From positions 1 through 41,702 of the forward strand of contig WTWZ01000032.1 of assembly GCA_009773765.1 (NCBI GenBank): a DNA stretch of 41,702 nt. The letters are read 5' to 3'. Of this stretch, positions 7,626 to 16,379 are shown in pieces. Position numbers and translations under genes: made by a program. The notes below the pieces were generated by a model. That model searched no databases and had not been told where the DNA came from. It saw nothing but the letters and a program-made list of their open reading frames with translations. The stretch comes from Prolixibacteraceae bacterium. GTDB taxonomy: Bacteria; Bacteroidota; Bacteroidia; Bacteroidales; Prolixibacteraceae. Within the stretch, counting starts at the first letter, position 1. Each line of letters begins with the position of its first letter.

Positions 7626-8621
7626 ATGGAACAAAACGAAATAGTAATTTACAAAAGCCAGGATGGAAATATAAAAGTAGATGTACTTTTTTTTGACGAT
7701 ACAGTGTGGCTTACAATCGACCAGATGACCGCACTCTTTGCAAAATCCCGGGCAACAATTAACGAGCACATTTTGAATGTTTATACCGAAAAAGAGCTTT
7801 CGGAAGATACCACGATGAGAAAAATCGGAATTTCCGATTTTTCTACCAAACCAACTAATTTTTATAATCTCGATGTCATTATATCAGTTGGTTACAGGGT
7901 GAAATCGCCTCAGGGTACGCAATTCCGCATTTGGGCTACCCAACGCCTTCGCGAATATATCATCAAAGGTTTTGTTCTCAATGACGAGCGTTTCAAATCC
8001 GGCTCCTCGATGAACTATTTTCGCGAGCTTCTCGAACGCATTCGGGAAATCCGCATCTCCGAGAAACTTTTCTATCAGCAAATCAAGGATATATATTCCA
8101 CCAGTATCGACTATAACCCGTCTGATGAAATGACATTGGCATTTTTCAAGGAAGTTCAAAACAAACTATTGTGGGCAGTGAGTGGCAAAACCGCTGCCGA
8201 ACTGATTTACTACCGGGCCAATGCTGCTTTACCTCAAATGGGACTTACCTCTACAAAAACACTTCAAAAGGTAAACAAAGGTGATATCGAAATTGGGAAA
8301 AACTATTTGAAGGAAGATGAATTAGCCGGACTAAAACTGATTGTCGAACAGTATCTGGCATACGCCGAAGCCCAGGCGCTGAATCACAAACCCATGTACA
8401 TGCACGATTGGATTGAAAAACTCGGACAAGTGCTTACCATGAACGAAAAAAATATTCTTGACCACGCCGGAAAAATTTCGCACAAATTAGCCTTGAAAAA
8501 AGCCGGTGAAGAATACAGTAAATATTTGGAATTGCAACGAAATGCCGAACATTTGGAAAGTATTAAAGAATTGGACAAGGATATAAAAGCATTGAAAGCA
8601 ACAAAGAAAAAAAAGCCATAA
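7626..8621 (+). CDS. RhuM-family protein
   Basis: A 331-aa protein of the virulence RhuM family. The N-terminal half has IVIYKSQDGNIKVDVLFFDD, then T-V-W-L-T-I-D-Q-M-T-A-L-F, a helix-turn-helix-like start, and NLDVIISVGYRVKSPQGTQF followed by RIWATQRLREYIIKGFVLND. The C-terminal half (from about 110) is helical and ends in a Lys-rich tail. RhuM proteins occur beside restriction genes and in prophages; their biochemical activity is not established. Here it is 6 nt from the helicase start, inside the operon, which suggests that it is a working part or a regulator of this system. Confidence 0.85.
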   Translation: MEQNEIVIYKSQDGNIKVDVLFFDDTVWLTIDQMTALFAKSRATINEHILNVYTEKELSEDTTMRKIGISDFSTKPTNFYNLDVIISVGYRVKSPQGTQFRIWATQRLREYIIKGFVLNDERFKSGSSMNYFRELLERIREIRISEKLFYQQIKDIYSTSIDYNPSDEMTLAFFKEVQNKLLWAVSGKTAAELIYYRANAALPQMGLTSTKTLQKVNKGDIEIGKNYLKEDELAGLKLIVEQYLAYAEAQALNHKPMYMHDWIEKLGQVLTMNEKNILDHAGKISHKLALKKAGEEYSKYLELQRNAEHLESIKELDKDIKALKATKKKKP

Positions 8622-8627
8622 CCAACA

Positions 8628-10568
8628 ATGGAAAATATTGTAAACATATCTTATGCCCAAACAGGCAAAGCCACCAATACCAACGTGCTGGGTATGCGAC
8701 CAATGCAGACGAAGGCTTATGAAGCCCGCCTCAATCAATATATTTTGCTTAAAGCGCCACCTGCATCGGGCAAAAGCCGTGCGCTCATGTTTTTAGCGTT
8801 GGATAAGTTGGAATACCAGGGCGTTAAAAAAGCGATTGTTGCTGTTCCCGAAAAAACCATTGGACGCTCTTTTGCCAATACCGATTTAATTTCTCATGGC
8901 TTTTTTGCCGATTGGCGGGTTGCAACCTATTACAACCTTTGTGATGCTGAAAACGAACAAAACAAAGTGGGGCGCTTCACCGAGTTTTTGCGCGATACCA
9001 AGGCAAGGACTTTGGTTTGCACACACGCCACTTTACGTTTTGCTGCCAAAATTTTGGCTGATATTGATTTTAACGATTGCCTGTTGGCTATCGATGAGTT
9101 TCACCACGTATCAGCCGACGCCAACAGCGGTTTGGGCGAACTGATTCACCGTCTTATGACCCAGACCAATGCTCACATTATTGCCATGACTGGTTCGTAC
9201 TTCCGGGGAGATGGTGTACCTGTACTTCGCGCTGACGATGAAGGTCGATTTTTTCCTGTGACATACAATTACTATGAACAACTAAACGGATATAAGTATC
9301 TCAAAAGTTTGGGTATTGGTTATCATTTTTATAAAGGGCCATACCTGACTGCGATTAACGAAGTGCTTGATTTAAATAAAAAAACCATTGTACATATTCC
9401 TTCGGTAAACTCAAGAGCTTCAACCGGCGATAAATACGATGAGGTACAGAAAATTTTAACTTCAATCGGCGAAGTGGTTCACACCAATTATGAAACGCGC
9501 ATTTATACAGTAAAAACCGCTAAAGGTAAACTACTCAAAATTGGCGATTTGGTTGAAGATAATCCTCGCGAAAGATTACAATTACAGGCATTTCTGCAAC
9601 GCATGAACGGCAAGGATGCTGTTGATATAATTATTGCACTGGGCACAGCCAAAGAAGGATTCGACTGGCAATGGTGTGAACACTGCCTGACGATTGGTGT
9701 GCGCGGCAGTTTAACCGAAGTGGTGCAAATCATTGGCCGGTGTACCCGCGATTGTGAAGGCAAGGAACATGCTCAGTTTACCAATTTGATTGCAAGTCCT
9801 GATGCTGCCCAGGAAAATGTGGAAGTAGCTGTAAACGATATGCTGAAGGCTATTACTGTATCGTTACTGATGGAACAGGTAATGGCTCCATCATGGAAAT
9901 TTAAAACAAAACGTGACGAAGAGGATAATGGTGATGATGACAGGCCGATGGTATTTGTTGAAGGATTAAAACCCCTTTCGTCTGAACGCACAAGAAACAT
10001 TGTTGAAGGCGATTTAAACGACCTGAAAGCCACAATTCTGCAGGATGATATGATTGCCCGTTCTATGGGTGGCGGGATTGCTCCCGAAGTGATTAACAAT
10101 GTACTGATTCCAAAAATTATTCAGGAGAAATATCCTGACTTAACTCCTGACGAAGTGGAGGAAGTACGTCAGCGGGTAGTTCTTGATTCTGTTACAAAGG
10201 ATGCCAGAATAGAACAAAATGCTGGAAATACATTTATGGTAATAGGAAAGAGGTTCATCAATATCGACACCCTGTCAATAAACTTGATTGACAGCATCAA
10301 TCCATTCCAGCGAGGGTATGAGATTTTATCAAAATCAGTAACTGCCCCGGTGCTTAAAGTCATTCAGAATGTGATTGAAGAAAATAAAATCGACATGTCG
10401 CTCGAAGAAGCAATTACATTGTTCAAAAAATACATTCCTCAATATCGGCAGGAACACAATGGTTCGTTGCCCGAACTTTCCGATTCAAACCCTTTTAATC
10501 GCCGGTTAGCTCAGGCTATTGTGACTATTCGCAGAGAGAAACAAAAACACATGGACAAAAATCGCTGA
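8628..10568 (+). CDS. SF2 DEAD/DEAH-type helicase
   Basis: A 646-aa protein with both RecA-like lobes. Walker A is APPASGKS (43-50), motif II is DEFHH (156-160), motif III-like AMTGSYFRGD lies near 186, motif V is GTAKEGFDW (339-347) and motif VI is QIIGRCTRD (367-375). The last 270 residues are helical and unassigned. Helicases of this kind translocate on DNA in restriction-like systems. The position between a methyltransferase and a GIY-YIG nuclease, with 2 nt to the latter, suggests a motor subunit of a multi-gene restriction system. DNA rather than RNA as substrate is an inference from this context. Confidence 0.9.
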   Translation: MENIVNISYAQTGKATNTNVLGMRPMQTKAYEARLNQYILLKAPPASGKSRALMFLALDKLEYQGVKKAIVAVPEKTIGRSFANTDLISHGFFADWRVATYYNLCDAENEQNKVGRFTEFLRDTKARTLVCTHATLRFAAKILADIDFNDCLLAIDEFHHVSADANSGLGELIHRLMTQTNAHIIAMTGSYFRGDGVPVLRADDEGRFFPVTYNYYEQLNGYKYLKSLGIGYHFYKGPYLTAINEVLDLNKKTIVHIPSVNSRASTGDKYDEVQKILTSIGEVVHTNYETRIYTVKTAKGKLLKIGDLVEDNPRERLQLQAFLQRMNGKDAVDIIIALGTAKEGFDWQWCEHCLTIGVRGSLTEVVQIIGRCTRDCEGKEHAQFTNLIASPDAAQENVEVAVNDMLKAITVSLLMEQVMAPSWKFKTKRDEEDNGDDDRPMVFVEGLKPLSSERTRNIVEGDLNDLKATILQDDMIARSMGGGIAPEVINNVLIPKIIQEKYPDLTPDEVEEVRQRVVLDSVTKDARIEQNAGNTFMVIGKRFINIDTLSINLIDSINPFQRGYEILSKSVTAPVLKVIQNVIEENKIDMSLEEAITLFKKYIPQYRQEHNGSLPELSDSNPFNRRLAQAIVTIRREKQKHMDKNR

Positions 10569-10570
10569 TT

Positions 10571-12046
10571 ATGGATGTGGAAAAAGAATTGCTGGACATT
10601 TTCAACGACCCGATTTTTTCTGATGTAAAACCCTCAGAAATCAAACCTACTTCCGACGACAGGTTAGTACAGTCATTCGAAGAGATAAACGCCTTTTTTG
10701 AGAAAAATAATCGGGTGCCATCTGTGTCAAATGGTATTAAAGAAAAGCTGCTTTGGGCTGCATTACAAGGCATACTTACAAACGAAGAAAAGCTGAAGCA
10801 TTTACTTCCATACGACAGGTTTGAACTTTTGCGCCCCAAAGACCCAGTAAATATTGCCGAACTGGAAGATGTATTTAATAGTCCTTTGCTTGAAATGTCC
10901 TCTGATGCATTGTCAATTCTTGATGTACCGGAACATTTAAGAAAAAATCTTCAGATTGATACTTCTGACTACATTGCCCAACGCAAAAAATGTGAAGACT
11001 TTTATTTATATCAGGAGGGTTTTGTGCAAGTAAATCAGGAACTAAAATCCGGCAAACGCAGTTTCGTTAGGTTTTCTTCCAACCAGCTTGAAAAAGCGGG
11101 TAGTTATTTTCTGCTGGATGGCATGTTGGTTTATTTAGCCGAAGTTCTGGACCTAAGTCGCAGCATGAAGGGCCATTTTACAGGTCGTTGTATCTGTATT
11201 TTCGACAATGGAACAATGTCGGATTTAAAGTTGGACACATTACGCCGTGCCCTTTACGAAAATGGTTACGCTATTCGCGAAAACAACGAAGCTGTCAGTC
11301 AATACCTCAACCACCAGTTTAAAGTAGAAGAAAAAGACCAATTATCAGGTTATATTTATGTATTGAAATCGCTTTCTACCAATCCGGCAATCAGCTCAAT
11401 CGAAAATCTGTTCAAAATAGGATTTTCTACAACTCCGGTTCAGGAACGCATTGCCAATGCAGAAAATGAGCCAACGTATTTAAATGCCAAAGTTCAAATT
11501 GTTGCAACATGGCAGGCTTATAACTTAACGGTTGCCAAATTTGAAACATTGTTACACAAACTTTTTTATAGCGTACAGTTACAGGTAAAAGTTGGCAACC
11601 AAACCCCTCTGGAATGGTTTGTTGTTCCGTATAGTATAATTGAAAAAGCTATCAGTCGTATTATTAAAGAAATTCCAATTAGTTACGACCCTGTTAATCA
11701 GGCAATAATTGAGCATACCGCAGTAGAGAATAACGAAAAGGAATCAATTGATACCACCGGATGGAAAATCCTGACATTAAATATTAAGGAAATCTATTTT
11801 AAGGAAATTGTAGCTGGCACAAAAAAAGAAGAATATAGAAAATTAAAACCCTCAACAATAAATAAATACACATTTATTGAAGAAGGTAAAAGATGGTTGA
11901 AAAAGTATGATGCCATTCGCTTTTATGTAGGTTACCACAAGGACCGCGAGAGTGCATTGGTCGAAGTTACCGATGCTACTTATAGTTATGCTGAACAAAC
12001 TGTTATTTATTATTTAGGCAAAATATTTGAGGTAATTTCAAAATAG
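10571..12046 (+). CDS. GIY-YIG nuclease with C-terminal ASCH-like domain
   Basis: A 491-aa protein. Residues 1-250 have no clear family. Residues about 260-350 form a GIY-YIG domain of the T5orf172 type: GYIYVLKS (260-267) supplies the first strand, LFKIGFS (280-286) the second, with Arg293 and Glu325 as candidate catalytic residues. Residues about 398-491 look like an ASCH fold: LTLNIKEIYFKEIVAGTKKE, then EYRKLKP and IRFYVGYHKD; ASCH domains bind nucleic acid or modified nucleotides. Inference: this is the DNA-cutting subunit, and the ASCH-like part may sense base modification or an RNA. A 78-nt gap to the Argonaute gene is the largest in the operon. Confidence 0.8.
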   Translation: MDVEKELLDIFNDPIFSDVKPSEIKPTSDDRLVQSFEEINAFFEKNNRVPSVSNGIKEKLLWAALQGILTNEEKLKHLLPYDRFELLRPKDPVNIAELEDVFNSPLLEMSSDALSILDVPEHLRKNLQIDTSDYIAQRKKCEDFYLYQEGFVQVNQELKSGKRSFVRFSSNQLEKAGSYFLLDGMLVYLAEVLDLSRSMKGHFTGRCICIFDNGTMSDLKLDTLRRALYENGYAIRENNEAVSQYLNHQFKVEEKDQLSGYIYVLKSLSTNPAISSIENLFKIGFSTTPVQERIANAENEPTYLNAKVQIVATWQAYNLTVAKFETLLHKLFYSVQLQVKVGNQTPLEWFVVPYSIIEKAISRIIKEIPISYDPVNQAIIEHTAVENNEKESIDTTGWKILTLNIKEIYFKEIVAGTKKEEYRKLKPSTINKYTFIEEGKRWLKKYDAIRFYVGYHKDRESALVEVTDATYSYAEQTVIYYLGKIFEVISK

Positions 12047-12124
12047 ATGGATTTGAAATCCAGTTGCTTACGATAAAAAAATGAAAAAATATATGTAAAA
12101 ACTAACCTTTAATCTGTAATTCAA

Positions 12125-14314
12125 ATGCGTAATGAATCCCTTTTTCTCAATACCCTTGCTTTTGAGTTTCCATCCGAAACAAAGACTTTTTATTTCACAC
12201 TTACCGACAGGGAAGATGTGTTGTTGACCAAGTTAAGTCATCAGCTCTTCCCGAATAACATACGGAAAATCTTTCCCGAACTAAGCAATGGTGAAAATCT
12301 TTACACCTCATTCACTCGTAAATTGGAGGGGCTTACATCGCTCGAAATTAATTTTGCAACCGAAAACTTTGCCTTGGTCAAACGTTACTTCAACCGCGAA
12401 ATAAAACACTATTTCACAACAAGGGATATTCTCGTAGAGCCAACATTCATTAAGGATAATCAGGTCTGGTTACGCAATACGACCGAAAAACCACCCGCCA
12501 ACTGTGCAATCTATGACAGATTTACAGTTAAGGTCAATTTTAATCAATTCACAAACACACCCGAATTGGTTCTTTCTTATGACCGAAAAGCAAAGGTGTA
12601 TTCAAATTCTGTCAATGCATTTTTAGCCGCAAACGAGGGTGCCACCGCCGAACTTTTTAACAGGGTGGTTCATGTGCAATATTTTCAAAAAGGAGACAGG
12701 AAAATCACCAAAAGAAGTGTGACAAAGTATGATTTCCTTAAGGAAAAGGAGGATGTTGATTACAATAACGTCTATCCGATTATTGGTCATAAGCTGGCCG
12801 CTTATCTTGGTTTTAATGATGAGGAAGAAGAACCGGCAAATCAGCTTCAAAGTAAAAACCGATATACCAAATACCACAATAAAATCAATGGTTTTTATAA
12901 TAAGTTCATCAATAATACTGACTTTCGGAAACTAATTCAAATTTCAAATAACGGTTTCGACAAGGCGCGGCCTTTGCAAATTGGAAAAACTTCAGCTAAA
13001 AGCAATCAGCTGGTTTTTGGGAAAACATCTGATGGCAAAAATGCCATCGATGTAAAACCTCAACGGGGAGTAAATAACGGACCATTCAGTCAGCCTAGGC
13101 GTAAAAACAATATTCAGATGTTTTTTATTGTCCCCGAAGGTTACAAAAAGCTGACAAACGACCTGTCAACATACCTGATTAAAAATTATAAAAATCTGTT
13201 CAAAGGATTGATACATTACACGGCAGTCCCAATCACCCTTGCATCAAAAACATTCAATATCCCATTCACCGATTACGCCAATCCATTGGCTGAAATTGAA
13301 AAAGCCCTTGAAAATAATAACTGGGTTGAAGGAGTGAAATACCTTGCAATTTATCTTACACCCATTGGTAAACATGCCATAGACAAGGAACAACGTAAAA
13401 TTTACTATAAAGTCAAAGAAAAACTGCTGAACCTCGATATAACTTCACAATGTATCGAAACCGATAAAATGCTGAAAGTTATTGAAGAGGACAAAAAAGT
13501 GGATGAATATGGAAGAAGCAAAAGCAACTTTGCCTATACCCTGCAAAATATGGCAATTGCCATAAATGCCAAGTTAGGAGGTATTCCCTGGCGCATCAAC
13601 GTCCCCGACCATAAAGAATTGGTAGTAGGTGTGGGAGCATTCCGTCATGAAGACACAAAAATTCAGTATCTCGGCTCAGCCTTTTCGTTCGATAATACAG
13701 GAGCGTTCAACTCTTTCGATTATTTTCACCACGACCAGACTGCGGAACTTGCTGGCTCTATTGAAGAAGCCGTAATCCGTTATGCCAATGTAAACGACAA
13801 ACCCGGACGCCTAATAATTCATTTTTACAAAGAAATGAGCGAGGAAGAAATTAAACCCATTGAAAACGCCCTGCATAATTTAGGGCTCGACATACCTGTT
13901 TTTGTCGTTACCATCAATAAAACCGAATCAGAAGATTTTGTCATTTTCGATACAGGTTGGAAAGAACTAATGCCTTACAGCGGCAGGTACATCAATCTGG
14001 GTAACAAAACGTACCTGCTTTGCAACAATACCCGTTACGACGACGATAGTCACAGACCTACAGATGGATTTCCCTTTCCTGTTAAACTAAAAATCGATTG
14101 TCCCTCGGACAATACACTCCAAATCGATACAAAAACAATTGAGGAACTGATTGACCAGGTATATCAGTTCTCCCGGATTTATTGGAAATCCGTCAAACAA
14201 CAAAACTTGCCGGTTACAATAAAATATCCCGAAATGGTAGCGCAAATTGCACCCCATTTCAACGCTGGCAACATTCCACCCAACATCGGAAATGACAACC
14301 TTTGGTTTCTATAA
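12125..14314 (+). CDS. Prokaryotic Argonaute, full length, probably catalytically inactive
   Basis: A 729-aa protein. MID features are Y427-x3-K431, Q442 in ITSQCI and K483 in AINAKLGGIPWRI, which together form the Y-K-Q-K pocket for a guide 5' phosphate. The PIWI fold continues with ELVVGVGAF (498-506), GRLIIHFYKEMSEEEIKPIE (561-580) and the conserved C-terminal N-L-W-F-L. Active pAgos have Asp in the first strand (usually G-x-D) and in H-R-D-G; here these places read G504 and Y568, so I infer no slicing. The N-terminal 330 residues fit N, L1, a PAZ-like region and L2, so this is a long pAgo. Inactive long pAgos are known to work with separate effector proteins. It is followed after 15 nt by the methyltransferase-like gene. 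Confidence 0.9.
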   Translation: MRNESLFLNTLAFEFPSETKTFYFTLTDREDVLLTKLSHQLFPNNIRKIFPELSNGENLYTSFTRKLEGLTSLEINFATENFALVKRYFNREIKHYFTTRDILVEPTFIKDNQVWLRNTTEKPPANCAIYDRFTVKVNFNQFTNTPELVLSYDRKAKVYSNSVNAFLAANEGATAELFNRVVHVQYFQKGDRKITKRSVTKYDFLKEKEDVDYNNVYPIIGHKLAAYLGFNDEEEEPANQLQSKNRYTKYHNKINGFYNKFINNTDFRKLIQISNNGFDKARPLQIGKTSAKSNQLVFGKTSDGKNAIDVKPQRGVNNGPFSQPRRKNNIQMFFIVPEGYKKLTNDLSTYLIKNYKNLFKGLIHYTAVPITLASKTFNIPFTDYANPLAEIEKALENNNWVEGVKYLAIYLTPIGKHAIDKEQRKIYYKVKEKLLNLDITSQCIETDKMLKVIEEDKKVDEYGRSKSNFAYTLQNMAIAINAKLGGIPWRINVPDHKELVVGVGAFRHEDTKIQYLGSAFSFDNTGAFNSFDYFHHDQTAELAGSIEEAVIRYANVNDKPGRLIIHFYKEMSEEEIKPIENALHNLGLDIPVFVVTINKTESEDFVIFDTGWKELMPYSGRYINLGNKTYLLCNNTRYDDDSHRPTDGFPFPVKLKIDCPSDNTLQIDTKTIEELIDQVYQFSRIYWKSVKQQNLPVTIKYPEMVAQIAPHFNAGNIPPNIGNDNLWFL

Positions 14315-14329
14315 AAAAAATGAAATTGC

Positions 14330-15334
14330 ATGAGCTCTGTAGAAATAGAACATAGTATAATACTTCCAGCCTGGTTAGATTCCTTTATTTATGATGAACT
14401 TGGTGCAAATTATGCACCTGATTATGTCCGATATGAGTACAATTTAGATTTATCCAAAGAAGAAGTTAAGACATATTTAGGCACATATTTCCCAAGAAGT
14501 TATGCCGAGTCCTTTTGCATATTCGACAATTTATATTGTAATGCGAAATATTATTCCGTAATGCAGGAAAAATCAGAGATATCAATCCTTGATTTCGGAT
14601 GCGGTACTGGCGGTGAAATTATAGGGTTACTTACAGTTTTAAACAAACATTTACCCGATTTAAAGAAAGTCACAATTTTAGCCATTGACGGTAATCACGA
14701 TGCTTTAAGATATTCGAATAAAATTGTTGAACAATTCAAATTACAGTGTCCATATAAAATAGAATACAATGTTGGCCCAATTGCTATTAGTGATTGTAGC
14801 GATGTAGAAATAATGGACGAGATTGTAAAAAGCTCATTTGATTATATTTTATCATTTAAGGCAATTTGTGAATTAATTTCGAAACAGCGTATTACAGGTA
14901 ATGCATATCAGTATGTTGCTGAAATATTAGCCCCGAAACTTACTGAAACCGGTTTAATAACTCTTTTAGATGTTACTGTAAAAAACGATATGATTGGTAC
15001 TTATTATCCAATTTATATGAATCAAGGGTTACGACATTTTTTAATTGACGCCGAAACATTTAAAACCCTAATTCCACTCCCATGCCATAAATTTGAAGAT
15101 TCATGTACGCAACTATGCTTTACTCAAAGAATCTTTAAAATAACGCACAGCCGCAAAATCAATGATATTAGCAAAGTTTCATATCGGATAATGGGTAAAC
15201 AGGATTTTATCCAAAAAATAATACCTGAATTTACAGATGGTAAATTTATTATCCGAAAGAAGAATGGAGTTAATACATACTGTCCTTATTCTGCAGGTAT
15301 TAAAGAAATAAACTCATTTGATATAAATATTTAA
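14330..15334 (+). CDS. SAM-dependent methyltransferase-like protein
   Basis: A 334-aa protein with a Rossmann methyltransferase core. Motif I is LDFGCGTGG (87-95), the acidic end of strand 2 is AIDGN with D120, and DYILSFKAICEL (171-182) fits the motif IV/V region. An 80-residue helical N-terminal part precedes it. There is no NPPY or PC motif of the kind found in DNA methylases. The layout recalls Rsm22-like and other RNA or protein methyltransferases, but I cannot name a substrate. It lies between the Argonaute (15 nt) and the UvrD-like helicase (11 nt). It may process or mark guide or target RNA, or it may be a toxic effector. Both ideas are inference. Confidence 0.75.
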   Translation: MSSVEIEHSIILPAWLDSFIYDELGANYAPDYVRYEYNLDLSKEEVKTYLGTYFPRSYAESFCIFDNLYCNAKYYSVMQEKSEISILDFGCGTGGEIIGLLTVLNKHLPDLKKVTILAIDGNHDALRYSNKIVEQFKLQCPYKIEYNVGPIAISDCSDVEIMDEIVKSSFDYILSFKAICELISKQRITGNAYQYVAEILAPKLTETGLITLLDVTVKNDMIGTYYPIYMNQGLRHFLIDAETFKTLIPLPCHKFEDSCTQLCFTQRIFKITHSRKINDISKVSYRIMGKQDFIQKIIPEFTDGKFIIRKKNGVNTYCPYSAGIKEINSFDINI

Positions 15335-15345
15335 ATTTAAAATAT

Positions 15346-16377
15346 ATGGAAGACGAATTTTATATTGATTATGCCAAATTAGATGATTTTCAGCGACAAT
15401 TAGTTGATAAACGGACAGATAAACCAATGGTTGTTACTGGTAAAGCCGGAAGTGGTAAATCTGTTATTGCGTTGCATAAAGCCAAACAAGTTTCTACCTT
15501 GGGTTCATATGCCATTGTTGTTTTTACAAAAACTTTAAGGAAATATTTTAATGATGGCCTTGAGAAATTAAAACTCCAAAATGTATATCATTATCATGGT
15601 TGGCCAAAACAACAAGTAGATTATTTGATTGTTGACGAATGCCAGGATTTTAGCCCGGAACAAATTGAAGAAATGAATAATTGTGGTAAAATTTGTTTCT
15701 TCTTTGGTGATTCGGAACAATCTATAATGAGTTTTCGTGGCCCGGTGCAAAAAGTCGAAGAAACAGCTTTCAAATATAATATCAAGTTATATGAACTGTA
15801 TTTTAATTACCGATTAACAATCGAAAATGCATTATTAGCTGAAAAAGTAGGTAATGTTGAAGAAGTTGTAGAAAAATGCAAAAGAAATGGTGAAAAACCT
15901 CAGTTAATTAATAAAAATTCTATTGATGCCCAGTTGGATGAAATTATTCGGATTATTAAAAATAAATCGTTAACAAACGTTGGTATCTTAATGCGATTTA
16001 ATTCAAAATCACAAGCTAAGTCTCGAACAGGAAATGAAAAACTTTCTGTTGAGTACGTTCATGAATATTTTTCAAAAAAAGGTGTTACAAATGAATTTAA
16101 ATACAATGCAAATCAGGCAACAGCAATGGACTTGGATTTTCATTCTTCAAACCCAAAAATAATGACTTGGTGGTGTGCCAAAGGATTACAATTTAAAGAC
16201 GTATTTATTCCTTGTAGTGAAGCGAACCATGAAGAAGAAAAACGTGCCGCTGTATATGTGGCAATGACAAGAACTGGTGAACGTTTATATATTAGTTATA
16301 CAGGCCAATTATCAAGTTTCTTTCCGGAACCAACTAATGGTTTATATGCGAGTACTGATGAAATTGAAATGATTTAG
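15346..16377 (+). CDS. Compact UvrD-like SF1 helicase
   Basis: A 343-aa protein with a complete SF1 motor: Walker A GKAGSGKS (32-39), motif II DECQD (97-101), motif III GDSEQSI (121-127), motif IV NYRL (154-157), motif V WWCAKGLQFKDVF (275-287) and motif VI VAMTRTGERLY (305-315). UvrD and PcrA are around 700 aa, so the 1B and 2B accessory subdomains are mostly missing. This leaves a minimal motor similar to the short UvrD-like ATPases of several defence systems. It would need a partner to bind DNA well. The next gene starts 2 nt after its stop and is the likely partner. Confidence 0.9.
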   Translation: MEDEFYIDYAKLDDFQRQLVDKRTDKPMVVTGKAGSGKSVIALHKAKQVSTLGSYAIVVFTKTLRKYFNDGLEKLKLQNVYHYHGWPKQQVDYLIVDECQDFSPEQIEEMNNCGKICFFFGDSEQSIMSFRGPVQKVEETAFKYNIKLYELYFNYRLTIENALLAEKVGNVEEVVEKCKRNGEKPQLINKNSIDAQLDEIIRIIKNKSLTNVGILMRFNSKSQAKSRTGNEKLSVEYVHEYFSKKGVTNEFKYNANQATAMDLDFHSSNPKIMTWWCAKGLQFKDVFIPCSEANHEEEKRAAVYVAMTRTGERLYISYTGQLSSFFPEPTNGLYASTDEIEMI

Positions 16378-16379
16378 TT

